This document shows, one piece after another, positions 1-6,520 of a DNA stretch of 43,742 nucleotides. The notes below the pieces were generated by a model that saw only the letters and a program-made list of their open reading frames with translations, searched no databases and was not told the DNA's origin. The stretch comes from an uncultured Anaerolineales bacterium (GTDB lineage Bacteria > Chloroflexota > Anaerolineae > Anaerolineales > Villigracilaceae): the NCBI GenBank assembly GCA_949319575.1, contig CASGHD010000144.1, positions 1 through 43,742 on the forward strand, in the 5' to 3' direction. The translations under genes were made by a program, and so were the position numbers. The first letter of the stretch is position 1. Each line of letters starts with the position of its first letter.

Positions 1-923
1 TGGCGAATCAAGCGGACGTTTTGCTCGATACGATCTCGGATGTGATTAGCAATCTGCGCGATTATTTGGAAGAAATTGAATTCAATCCGAAGCGGCTCGA
101 TGAAGTGGAAGAAAGACTCGATCTGATCCACTCCCTCACGCGCAAATTCGGCGGGAACATTCCCGCGGTGATCGCTTCGGGCGAGAATGCGCGCAAACAA
201 CTCGAAACCATCACGGGCGCGGCGGATCGAATTGATGAATTGGAATTGGAAGAAGCGAAACTGCTGGAAAAACTTGGCAAGCAGGGACTTGCCCTTTCAG
301 AGAAGCGCAAATCTGCCGCGACAAAAATGGGACACGGTATCGAAACCGAACTCAACGATTTGAAAATGTCCGCCGCGAAATTTGGCGTGGACTTTCAAAC
401 GAAGCCCGACCCGAATGGCGTGCCGCTGAACGGCGGTCCGCGCATTGGATTTGATCACAACGGCATTGACCGCGTCGAGTTTTTGATCGCGCCGAATCCT
501 GGCGAGGGACTCAAACCGCTGGCGAAAATTGCCTCGGGCGGCGAAACGTCGCGTTTGATGTTGGGACTCAAAAATGTGCTGGCGCGCGCGGATGAAGTCC
601 CTTCGTTGATCTTCGATGAAATTGATCAGGGCATCGGCGGGCGCGTTGGCATGACGGTTGGATATAAACTCTGGAATCTCTCGCGTTTGCATCAAGTGTT
701 TTGCGTGACGCATCTTCCGCAACTGGCTGTCTTTGGCGACGAGCATTATCAAGTGCAAAAATTGATTCAAAGCAGTCGTACATTGACACGTGTCGAACGG
801 CTGGATGGCGAGCCGCGTCTGCTCGAACTCTCGCAAATGCTCGGCGAAGTGGGCGAAGGGACGCTACGCTCCGCGCACGAGTTGTTGCAGGTGGCGCGGC
901 AGATGATAAAAACATCGAAGTGA
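1..923 (+). CDS. recN: DNA repair protein RecN, C-terminal part (5' end outside window)
   Basis: This is an SMC-like ATPase that acts in recombinational repair of double-strand breaks. The reading frame is open from base 3 to the stop at 921-923, so the N-terminal half with Walker A lies outside the window. Visible parts are the end of the coiled coil, rich in Glu, Lys and Leu (to about base 400), then the C-terminal ATPase lobe. That lobe has the ABC signature ASGGETSRL near 528-555, Walker B with SLIFDEID near 602-625, and the H-switch VTHLPQLA near 705-730. A TTG at 21 is only an internal codon. A strong terminator follows directly. The identification is secure from the RecN-specific order and spacing of these motifs. 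Confidence 0.95.
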   Translation, partial: ANQADVLLDTISDVISNLRDYLEEIEFNPKRLDEVEERLDLIHSLTRKFGGNIPAVIASGENARKQLETITGAADRIDELELEEAKLLEKLGKQGLALSEKRKSAATKMGHGIETELNDLKMSAAKFGVDFQTKPDPNGVPLNGGPRIGFDHNGIDRVEFLIAPNPGEGLKPLAKIASGGETSRLMLGLKNVLARADEVPSLIFDEIDQGIGGRVGMTVGYKLWNLSRLHQVFCVTHLPQLAVFGDEHYQVQKLIQSSRTLTRVERLDGEPRLLELSQMLGEVGEGTLRSAHELLQVARQMIKTSK

Positions 924-930
924 TGCGGCA

Positions 931-964
931 AACTTCCCGTTCAATTGAACGGGAAGTTTTTTTT
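931..964 (+). terminator. Rho-independent terminator of recN
   Basis: A perfect 14-bp inverted repeat (arms 931-944 and 945-958) is followed by a run of T to 964. It begins 7 bases after the recN stop codon. Confidence 0.92.
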
Positions 965-1113
965 GCGGAATTCAACCAGGGTGAAATCCGTCATCACCGT
1001 TATGGGATTCAAATATCATCCTCGCATCTGGATTTGCCAGGCTGGCGTCACTATACTTGCGCCCATTCAAAGCAGGAAAACCCTGTTTCACACATCGATA
1101 AAAAGGATGCAAC

Positions 1114-1659
1114 ATGTTGACAACCTTCGCCCCTCTCAGCCCAGACCTTACCGCAGACGAACGCCTCGAAGCCATCCGTGAAGCGTACAATGAAGACCGC
1201 TCGCAGATGACGCTCATGCTCGCGCATCAACTGCGCGTGCCTGAAGTGGACATCCTGCGCGCGCTCGAAGGCGACACCGCCCGCGAACTGGATGGCTCGC
1301 GCTGGGAGGAGACCATCCGCGCATTCGAGCCGCTTGGTAATGTAACCGTTATCGTGTCGAACGGCGCAACGACTGTCGAGGTCTTTGGTCAGTTTGGAAA
1401 ATTTTTCAACAAGGACGGCTTCCTGAACATCCGCACTGATTCGCTCGATATGCACATCCGCGGCTGGGAGTTGGCTGATGTGTTTGCCTTCCGCAAGCCG
1501 AGTCACCTCGATAAGCACGAATCGCTATCGTTCCAATTCTTCGATAAGCGTGGAACTGCGGCGTTCAAGGTCTTTCTCAACTTCGATGGCGGGGAACCTT
1601 CGGCTGACTTGAAACAAAGGTACGACGATTTCATCGCAAAGTTCCAAAAGAATCTGTAG
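1114..1659 (+). CDS. HutX/ChuX/HemS-type haem-binding protein
   Basis: This 181-residue protein resembles one repeat of the HemS/ChuX/HutX family, cytosolic proteins that carry or store haem and in some members degrade it. The family pattern is visible: a helical N-terminus, then GNVTVIVSNGATTVEVFG (about residues 75-92), GFLNIRTDSLDMHIRG (about 104-119), ADVFAFRKPS and SFQFFDKRGTAAFKVFL (about 143-160). H114 in DMHIRG is a plausible haem contact. The ATG is preceded by AAAAAGGATG at 1101-1110, a plausible ribosome site. A -10-like TATACT lies at 1052-1057. No haem importer is next to it, so the role in uptake is inferred. The haem-dependent oxidase genes further on give a possible reason for haem handling. 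Confidence 0.72.
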   Translation: MLTTFAPLSPDLTADERLEAIREAYNEDRSQMTLMLAHQLRVPEVDILRALEGDTARELDGSRWEETIRAFEPLGNVTVIVSNGATTVEVFGQFGKFFNKDGFLNIRTDSLDMHIRGWELADVFAFRKPSHLDKHESLSFQFFDKRGTAAFKVFLNFDGGEPSADLKQRYDDFIAKFQKNL

Positions 1660-1787
1660 GGAGTGGCGCTGAATAACTGATAAGAATATTACAGTGACGA
1701 CTTTAGTCGTCTTTTCTCGGCACAGAAGCGACTGAAGTCGTTACTACAAAAATCCAGCATGTATCTTTGAACACAACCGCGAAGCGT

Positions 1788-1967
1788 ATGAATGACGCGC
1801 GTTTCGCGGTTGGCGATTGAAGCGGTCTGCGCCACATCTCCGATAAAAAAGAACGCATCAAAGATAAATCCGAATTGAATCAAGTTCGTCGTCAGGCGTT
1901 GCGCGTCATCGTCAAAGGAGCGCTTGCCGCGTTGCCGTTGACTCTGCTCGCCTATCTGATTCGATAA
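1788..1967 (+). pseudogene. Small ORF interrupted by one in-frame TGA
   Basis: From ATG at 1788 the frame reads 10 codons, meets TGA at 1818-1820, and then continues for 48 sense codons to TAA at 1965-1967. The downstream part (SGLRHISDKKERIK ... LPLTLLAYLIR) has a charged, helical start and a hydrophobic end that could be one membrane segment. The composition looks coding. It may be a remnant of a lost gene, two small peptides, or a recoded TGA. No SECIS-like element was recognised, so decay is the simplest reading. Function unknown. Confidence 0.3.
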
Positions 1968-1978
1968 ATCATGCGGTG

Positions 1979-1984
1979 TATAAT
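1979..1984 (+). promoter_or_regulatory. -10 box placed for a leaderless transcript
   Basis: TATAAT ends 6 bases before the ATG at 1991. Counting -12 to -7 over the hexamer puts +1 exactly on the A of the ATG. No Shine-Dalgarno sequence lies between. Confidence 0.65.
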
Positions 1985-1990
1985 CATCGC

Positions 1991-2476
1991 ATGGTCCTCG
2001 ATCTTCCCCTCATTCTCGAAACCCGAAAAAACCATGCGCTCGAACATGCCACACTTCATTTGCTCGCGCGCAAATATACAACTCCCATGGCGGGGCATTC
2101 CAACCCGACGGGATTTTTTCTGCTTGGCGATATTCAAACCGACGATGTGATCGCCTGCGCCAACGAGGCGCGCACGCGACTCAACGCGGGCGAAAGCGGA
2201 CTCGCCGTCCACGAGGGATGCGGAACGAATCTAGTCGTCGCCACGCTTCTCCCCGCGACGTTCGCCTGGATTCCCCTTCGTGAAGCGCGTTCCACCTTTT
2301 GGCGCTTCTGGCTGATTCCCTTCGCGTTGATCCTCGCGCTATTCGGATATCTGTTGAGCCGCCCGCTGGGACCCTGGCTTCAAAAACACATCACTACCGA
2401 AGCAGATTTGGGCAACATGCAGATCGTGGATGTTCGGCTTGTTCGCAAAGGTCTTCATCAGGTAGTAACCAAGTAG
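1991..2476 (+). CDS. Conserved membrane protein, DUF6391-like
   Basis: The protein has about 161 residues. I chose ATG 1991 rather than the in-frame GTG at 1976 because a -10 box at 1979-1984 would start transcription on this ATG. The N-terminal part contains NHALEHATLHLL, then a Gly/Asn-rich stretch (AGHSNPTGFFLLG) and HEGCGTNLVV. Two hydrophobic segments follow, one around LVVATLLPATFAWI and one around WLIPFALILALFGYLL, and the protein ends in a short charged tail. The HALEHAT phrase recalls the DUF6391 family of unknown function, an assignment made from memory. The last codons run into an 8-bp phased repeat that supplies the stop codon. Molecular role unknown. Confidence 0.6.
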   Translation: MVLDLPLILETRKNHALEHATLHLLARKYTTPMAGHSNPTGFFLLGDIQTDDVIACANEARTRLNAGESGLAVHEGCGTNLVVATLLPATFAWIPLREARSTFWRFWLIPFALILALFGYLLSRPLGPWLQKHITTEADLGNMQIVDVRLVRKGLHQVVTK

Positions 2477-2510
2477 ACAGGGAAACACGCGCGCAGGTAA
2501 ACAAGTAACA
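2471..2510 (+). repeat. 8-bp phased tandem repeat
   Basis: Five consecutive octamers (AAGTAGAC, AGGGAAAC, ACGCGCGC, AGGTAAAC, AAGTAACA) share a common pattern of the type AxGTAxAC. The array overlaps the end of the preceding gene and provides its TAG stop. The rest of the spacer to 2615 holds short AACGTGA repeats and nothing else recognisable. Confidence 0.6.
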
Positions 2511-2615
2511 CATAACTTGAAACGTGAAACGTGAAACTCCATCACTTTCCACTTTCTTCATCGTTTCGATAAACTCAACGCAAGCCTTCATAATTCATCC
2601 TTCATCATTTCCCCC

Positions 2616-3584
2616 ATGCCTAACATATATTTTCTCTTCGGCAACGACGAATTCGCCATCTCGCGCAAACTCAAGGATTTTGAATCCGACTTCACCGACC
2701 CCGCCAGCGCGGATATGAACACGGCGCGTCTTGACGCGCGTTCGATGAGCGAAACCGACTTGAACACTGCCGTGAATGCCATGCCGTTCCTTGCCAAGCG
2801 ACGGTTGCTCCTGTTGGCGAATCCATCCTCGAAATACAACAATGCTTCTTCGAGAAAGAAATTTCTTGAGTTTATCGAAAAAGCGCCAGATACGACGCGT
2901 ATCGCGATGTATGAATCCGTTGAGCCGCGCGACGCCGGGAAACACTGGCTGGTGAAATGGGCGGAGAAAAACAACAAACTGATTCAAACAAAAGCCTTCA
3001 TGCTCCCGAAACTGAGGGATATGACCGGCTGGATCGTCAACGAAACGAAACAACAGGGCGGGCAGATCGAACCGCGCGCCGCAGAAATGCTCAAAGACAT
3101 GGTCGGTGTGGACACGCGTCAGGCGGGGATGGAGATCTCGAAGTTGCTGGCATACGTCAATTGGGCGAGGCAGGTCGGCGTCGCGGATGTGGAAGCGGTG
3201 TGCATTGTCACGTCACAGCAATCGGTGTTCGATTTCGTCGACGCGTTGTCGAGCGGCAACGGCAAATCGGCGCAACATCTTTTACATCGCCTGCTCGAAA
3301 CCGAAGACGCGTTCTCATTGTGGGGGATGGTGGTGCGACAGTTCCGCTTGTTGATTCAAGCGCGAGAGATCCTCGATGGGCGCGGCAACAAGGACGATGT
3401 GGCGCGCGCGCTGGGCGCGCATCCGTTCGTGGCGGAAAAAACAACGGGGCAGGCTGGGCGTTTTTCGATCGAATCGCTTGAAAGCATTTATCGAAAATTA
3501 CTGCGCATCGACGAAGGGGTCAAGACCGGGCAATTCACGCTCGATCTGGCGCTGGACACGCTCGTCGTTGAATTGACGAACTGA
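2616..3584 (+). CDS. holA: DNA polymerase III subunit delta
   Basis: HolA opens the sliding clamp as part of the clamp-loader complex at the replication fork. The 322-residue length is normal. The family pattern is present: an N-terminal IYFLFGNDEFAI, the segment DLNTAVNAMPFLAKRRLLLL near residues 47-66, LPKLRDMTGWIVNETKQQG near 130-148, and ELxKLLAY-type (EISKLLAYVNW) near 175-183. The C-terminal helical collar contains VFDFVDALSSGNGKSAQHLLHRLL and LWGMVVRQFRLLIQARE. The family lacks a functional Walker A, as here. There is no clear ribosome site before the ATG and no obvious terminator behind it. Divergence from model delta subunits is typical. Confidence 0.92.
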   Translation: MPNIYFLFGNDEFAISRKLKDFESDFTDPASADMNTARLDARSMSETDLNTAVNAMPFLAKRRLLLLANPSSKYNNASSRKKFLEFIEKAPDTTRIAMYESVEPRDAGKHWLVKWAEKNNKLIQTKAFMLPKLRDMTGWIVNETKQQGGQIEPRAAEMLKDMVGVDTRQAGMEISKLLAYVNWARQVGVADVEAVCIVTSQQSVFDFVDALSSGNGKSAQHLLHRLLETEDAFSLWGMVVRQFRLLIQAREILDGRGNKDDVARALGAHPFVAEKTTGQAGRFSIESLESIYRKLLRIDEGVKTGQFTLDLALDTLVVELTN

Positions 3585-3673
3585 TCCAATCCTGAAAATT
3601 CGTACCGTAAAGTTCACTTTGCGCCCGAGCGGCGTTCATAAACGGAAGCGGGAAGGGGAGCAACAGAAATTGA

Positions 3674-3679
3674 TACAAT
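3674..3679 (+). promoter_or_regulatory. Extended -10 promoter, leaderless, for tlyA
   Basis: TACAAT is preceded by TGA (an extended TGn element at 3671-3673). The predicted +1 is base 3686, exactly the A of the tlyA ATG. Confidence 0.7.
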
Positions 3680-3685
3680 ACACGC

Positions 3686-4552
3686 ATGCCAAAACTTCGT
3701 CTGGATGTTTTACTCGTCGAGCGCGGACTCGCCGAATCGCGCGCCAAGGCGCAAGCCCTCATCATGGCGGGACAAGTGCGAATTGCGGATCAGGTCGCGT
3801 TGAAGTCTGGGGCGTCCGTGGACAGCGAATCCACGGTGACAGTTGACTCCGGTCCGCGCTTCGTCTCACGCGGCGGCGAAAAATTGGACGCGGCGCTTGA
3901 AGCGTTCAACATTGACGTGAAAGGATTCGTCTGCGCCGACGTGGGCGCCTCCACCGGCGGATTCACCGATTGCTTGCTGCAACGCGGCGCGGCGAAAGTG
4001 TATGCGATAGATGTAGGCAAGGGCATCCTGCACTGGAAACTCCGCAACGATTCGCGCGTGGTCGTGATGGAGGAAACGAATGCGCGCTATGTTGAATCGC
4101 TGCCAGAGAAAATTGATTTCGTAACGATAGATGCTTCTTTTATTTCGTTGAAGATTTTGTTGCCAGTCGTGAAGTCTTGGATTGCCAGTCATGATTCTTA
4201 CCGCCAAGCACGCGAAGATCGCAAAGAAGAATTAAATCTTAGCGCCCTTGGCGGTCTTCGCGGTGAAAAAGATACGGAAATAATCGCCCTCATCAAACCA
4301 CAATTCGAAGCGGGCAAAAAGGATGTCTCGCGCGGCGACGGCGTGATCCGCGACCCGGAGATTCACAAGCAAGTGTTACTCGACGTTTTAGGGTTTGCTC
4401 AACGCGAAGGGTTTGGAATCCGAGGGCTTGTGAAAAGTCCGCTGGTGGGACCGAAGGGGAATGTCGAGTTTCTGGCGTGGATGGATCAGGTTTCAAGTCC
4501 ACAGAGAAGCGATTTGGAAAGTTTGATCGAAGAGATAATCAACCCTATGTAA
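3686..4552 (+). CDS. tlyA: TlyA-type rRNA 2'-O-methyltransferase
   Basis: TlyA is an S4-domain plus FtsJ-like SAM methyltransferase that modifies ribosomal RNA cytidines. The S4 domain is at about residues 1-60 (LDVLLVERGLAESRAKAQ). The SAM site is DVGASTGGFTDCLLQRGA near residues 88-105. The expected catalytic tetrad is visible: K in SRGGEKL, D in TIDASFISL, K in ALIKPQFEAG, and E in GNVEFLAWM close to the C-terminus. The protein has 288 residues, longer than the usual 240-275. The surplus is a stretch of about 27-30 residues at roughly 170-195 that comes from a dispersed inverted repeat inside the gene. Two further copies of its 3' tail lie downstream, each beyond an accessory module. Confidence 0.93.
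   Translation: MPKLRLDVLLVERGLAESRAKAQALIMAGQVRIADQVALKSGASVDSESTVTVDSGPRFVSRGGEKLDAALEAFNIDVKGFVCADVGASTGGFTDCLLQRGAAKVYAIDVGKGILHWKLRNDSRVVVMEETNARYVESLPEKIDFVTIDASFISLKILLPVVKSWIASHDSYRQAREDRKEELNLSALGGLRGEKDTEIIALIKPQFEAGKKDVSRGDGVIRDPEIHKQVLLDVLGFAQREGFGIRGLVKSPLVGPKGNVEFLAWMDQVSSPQRSDLESLIEEIINPM
4199..4266 (+). repeat. Dispersed inverted repeat inside tlyA
   Basis: The left arm begins ACCGCCAAGCACGCGAAG at 4200 and the right arm ends CTTGGCGGTCTTCGCGGT near 4264, forming an imperfect inverted repeat. Related copies lie at 23847-23880, 29691-29743 and 41934-42019. It is read through in frame as part of the methyltransferase domain. Confidence 0.75.
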
Positions 4553-4580
4553 TAGTACGCGAGGAATCTTTTCGGTAATT

Positions 4581-5609
4581 TTATTTCAACTTGTAATAGG
4601 TGTTCTTGCCTTTTCCCTCGCGCTTGATTAACCTCATTTCGATTAGTTTATTGAAATCCAGCCTGCGAGTTTGTCTTGCGCGATTTACCATGCCTGCGTA
4701 ATCCTTGTCGGCGATATAGCCTTTATCTTTAATGAAATCGAGAATCTTCCGATGATACGGCTTGAGTTCATCTTGCGGGCTTTGGTTGGAACGCGGCAGG
4801 ATTTTTTCGACACGCAGAAGTTCGTCAATGATGCCGCCCGTGAAATATTCCAGCCAGGGGCTGAAATCAATCGTCTTCGCAATCTCGTAGAAATTTCCCC
4901 GCGCGCCCACTGTTTGAAAATAGCGGGTCACATTCTGGTTGTAGTAATTCTCGAAACTGAACAGGTTGAACGTGTTCAACCCCATGTTGGCAAGCAAAAT
5001 CTTCGTGAGCAAGCGCGTGGTTCTGCCGTTCCCGTCCATGAAGGGATGGATAACCACTATCTGCTTGTGAAATAAACCAGCCAGAATCAAAGGGTCCATT
5101 TTGGCTATGTGGGCTTCGATAAACGCAATCAGATCTTTTACGAGAGCAGAGATATCCGCGGCGTCGGGGGGCCAGTAAATCGTCGTTCCCGAGCGCGGGT
5201 CGTTTACGAAAACAGGATCAGTTCTCAGTTTCCCTGATTGCGACGCGGGCAGTAGTTTCTTTGTCACCTGTTTATGGATTTGTAATATCAATGACAATGT
5301 GACAGGGATCGCGCCCTCGCTAAGTTTGCCATTGATCTCCCTCATCGCCTCGTTGTAGTTCAACACCTCCCGCTCGCTGTCGCGGATGTTTTGAGGCGTG
5401 TTCTTGAGAATGCGTTTCACATCCGTCAACGGAAGCGGATTCCCCTCGATGCTGGTGGATGCAAAACTCGAAACCGCCTCGGCGTCCTTTTGCAGTTCGA
5501 CAAGCACCGTGTGCGGAAACCGTCGCTGATTCAGAGCCTGCGTCAGGCTGGTAATCCGCTTGATATTATCAAGTAGGGCGTGAGTAATCTCATATTTCGG
5601 TTGGAACAT
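4581..5609 (-). CDS. Fic family protein with inhibitory motif and C-terminal winged helix
   Basis: Fic proteins transfer AMP or related groups from nucleotides to protein hydroxyls. The 342-residue protein carries the complete Fic motif HPFMDGNGRTTR at residues 188-199, with catalytic H188. Upstream, S51-T-S-I-E55-G56 matches the (S/T)xxxE(G/N) inhibitory helix, so this is a self-inhibited class II Fic with a Fic_N domain. The C-terminal part (from about 275) looks like a winged helix, suggesting DNA binding or autoregulation. The gene converges on tlyA with 28 bases between stops and is bracketed by two tlyA tails, which suggests lateral arrival. The target is unknown. A leaderless-type promoter with direct repeats precedes it. 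Confidence 0.92.
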   Translation of the reverse strand: MFQPKYEITHALLDNIKRITSLTQALNQRRFPHTVLVELQKDAEAVSSFASTSIEGNPLPLTDVKRILKNTPQNIRDSEREVLNYNEAMREINGKLSEGAIPVTLSLILQIHKQVTKKLLPASQSGKLRTDPVFVNDPRSGTTIYWPPDAADISALVKDLIAFIEAHIAKMDPLILAGLFHKQIVVIHPFMDGNGRTTRLLTKILLANMGLNTFNLFSFENYYNQNVTRYFQTVGARGNFYEIAKTIDFSPWLEYFTGGIIDELLRVEKILPRSNQSPQDELKPYHRKILDFIKDKGYIADKDYAGMVNRARQTRRLDFNKLIEMRLIKREGKGKNTYYKLK

Positions 5610-5610
5610 T

Positions 5611-5641
5611 AGTCGAATTATAGTCGAATCTTAGTCAAATG
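5611..5641 (-). promoter_or_regulatory. fic promoter with iterated GACTA repeats
   Basis: On the minus strand, TATAAT (plus coordinates 5617-5622) puts +1 at 5610, one base before the ATG at 5609. GACTA occurs three times in phase across this element, twice as ATTCGACTA. The copies are 11 or 12 bases apart, roughly one helical turn, so this could be an operator. Confidence 0.6.
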
Positions 5642-5652
5642 GAATGCGCATT

Positions 5653-5745
5653 GAGGGCAACGCCGAATTTTTAGCGTGGATGGATCAAGCCTCAAGTCCA
5701 GATGGAAGCGACGTGGGCGGTTTGATTGGAAAATTGGGTATATAA
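5653..5745 (+). pseudogene. Second copy of the tlyA 3' tail
   Basis: The frame reads EGNAEFLAWMDQASSP and then a diverged end to TAA at 5743-5745. It matches the end of tlyA (KGNVEFLAWMDQVSSP). Over the best 36 bases, 30 are identical. The differences in GAG/GAA, CTG/TTA and CAG/CAA are synonymous, as expected for two real tlyA alleles rather than free decay. It includes the catalytic Glu region of TlyA. No start or body of the gene is present. Confidence 0.85.
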
Positions 5746-5746
5746 T
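5741..5746 (+). promoter_or_regulatory. -10 box of the hicBA operon
   Basis: TATAAT overlaps the stop codon of the tlyA tail copy. The predicted +1 is base 5753, exactly the A of the ATG of an 11-codon leader ORF. Confidence 0.65.
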
Positions 5747-5752
5747 CCAAGT

Positions 5753-5788
5753 ATGGTTTTACCGGTCACCATGAAAGGCGAGCTATGA
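5753..5788 (+). CDS. Possible 11-residue leader peptide of hicBA
   Basis: MVLPVTMKGEL starts on the predicted transcription start and ends with TGA overlapping the hicB ATG in an ATGA junction. This geometry would permit translational coupling of hicB to a leaderless leader ORF. An alternative is that hicB is read from its own weak site, AAAGGCGAG at 5774-5782. Support is positional only; the peptide itself matches nothing I recognise. Confidence 0.4.
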   Translation: MVLPVTMKGEL

Positions 5789-6018
5789 GCGAATATCAAT
5801 TTACCGTTGTCATTGAACCAGACGAGCAAGGTTATCATGCCTTTGTCCCTGCTCTGCAGGGCTGTCATTCGTTTGGAGATACTGTCGAAGAAGCGCAGGC
5901 AAATATCATGGAGGCGATTGAAGTTCACGTCGAATCCATGATCGAGGACGGCGAACCTGTGCCAGTGGAACGCGACCCCGTTTTCATCACCCGGCTTTCC
6001 GTTCCTGTGGCGGTATGA
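5785..6018 (+). CDS. hicB: HicB family antitoxin
   Basis: HicB neutralises the HicA mRNA interferase. The 77-residue protein shows the HicB partial RNase H-like fold: YQFTVVIEPDEQGYHAFVPALQGC, then SFGDTVEEAQANIMEAI, then a C-terminal strand. There is no separate DNA-binding domain after it, so this is the short form. Its end overlaps hicA by 4 bases (ATGA). The order antitoxin-then-toxin is one of the two known layouts. It lies between the second and third tlyA tail copies. Confidence 0.9.
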   Translation: MSEYQFTVVIEPDEQGYHAFVPALQGCHSFGDTVEEAQANIMEAIEVHVESMIEDGEPVPVERDPVFITRLSVPVAV

Positions 6019-6251
6019 GCGATAAATTTCCGCGCGTCGCATGTGACGAATTGATACGCGTGTTGAAGAAGGCGGGGTTTGTTGAAAAGAGGCAAAAAGG
6101 GAGTCACCTCACGATGTGGCGCGAATCGGACAAACGGCGCGTGACCGTTCCAATCCATTCAGGTAGAGAAGTTCCGATCGGAACGCTACGAAGTATCTTG
6201 CGCGATGCTGGTATTTCGAGGGATGACTTTCGCGCTTTACTCAAAAAGTAA
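6015..6251 (+). CDS. hicA: HicA family mRNA interferase toxin
   Basis: HicA is a small double-stranded-RNA-binding-like ribonuclease that cleaves mRNA and arrests growth when free of HicB. The 78-residue protein has the family order: ELIRVLKKAGFVEKRQKGSHLTM, with catalytic H31 in GSH, then VTVPIHSGREVPIGTLRSILRDAGIS. The length is normal, all expected parts are present, and it looks functional. It overlaps hicB by 4 bases. Its reading frame, after the stop at 6251, remains open into the third tlyA tail, which may reflect how the module joined this site. Confidence 0.92.
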   Translation: MSDKFPRVACDELIRVLKKAGFVEKRQKGSHLTMWRESDKRRVTVPIHSGREVPIGTLRSILRDAGISRDDFRALLKK

Positions 6252-6302
6252 GCGAATTTCTGGATGAAGTGGAACAAGCGCTCGCCGCGCTTGATTTACC
6301 GT

Positions 6303-6392
6303 AAGGGATACGCCCAGTTTTTGGCGTGGATGGATATGTCTAGTGAGGCGAGAGTTGAAATCCAGCAACTGATTGAATATGTAATCAAGTAG
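6303..6392 (+). pseudogene. Third, more diverged copy of the tlyA 3' tail
   Basis: The frame reads KGYAQFLAWMDMSS and continues to TAG at 6390-6392 with LIEYVIK, matching KGNVEFLAWMDQVSS and LIEEIIN of tlyA. The catalytic Glu is Gln here. It is the most diverged of the three tails and the farthest from tlyA. It has the same frame phase as hicA, separated from it by the hicA stop. Confidence 0.78.
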
Positions 6393-6504
6393 GAGCATAG
6401 CGAGACAATATCTCGTCAAAACCCCTCCAAGGATCCTCTACACCCCCGACACAATTTTAAATCTCCCTGTGCTCTCTGCGTCTCTGTGGCAAATTAATTT
6501 CGGT

Positions 6505-6510
6505 TATACT
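6505..6510 (+). promoter_or_regulatory. -10 box of lepA
   Basis: TATACT gives a predicted +1 at 6517, four bases before the ATG at 6521, leaving no room for a ribosome site. The bases 6460-6500 upstream contain a degenerate CTCTGCGTCTCTGTGGC phrase typical of dispersed repeats. Confidence 0.55.
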
Positions 6511-6520
6511 TCCGCACGCT

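Larger units (their letters stand above)
1660..1987. other. Spacer with palindromic phrases and a decayed or recoded ORF
   Basis: About 330 bases hold no convincing intact gene. Bases 1694-1709 form the palindrome GACGACTTTAGTCGTC. A related phrase, GCGACTGAAGTCGTTAC, follows at about 1727-1743, and the pair looks like a dispersed palindromic repeat. Downstream is a reading frame, 1788-1967, with one internal TGA (separate entry). Confidence 0.5.

Noticed and set aside
297-836. Long minus-strand frame opposite recN
   Set aside because: It mirrors recN codon structure, has no ribosome site and shows no recognisable family.
5753-6251. A larger defence island around fic and hicBA
   Set aside because: No integrase, restriction or CRISPR gene is present; only the two small modules can be supported.
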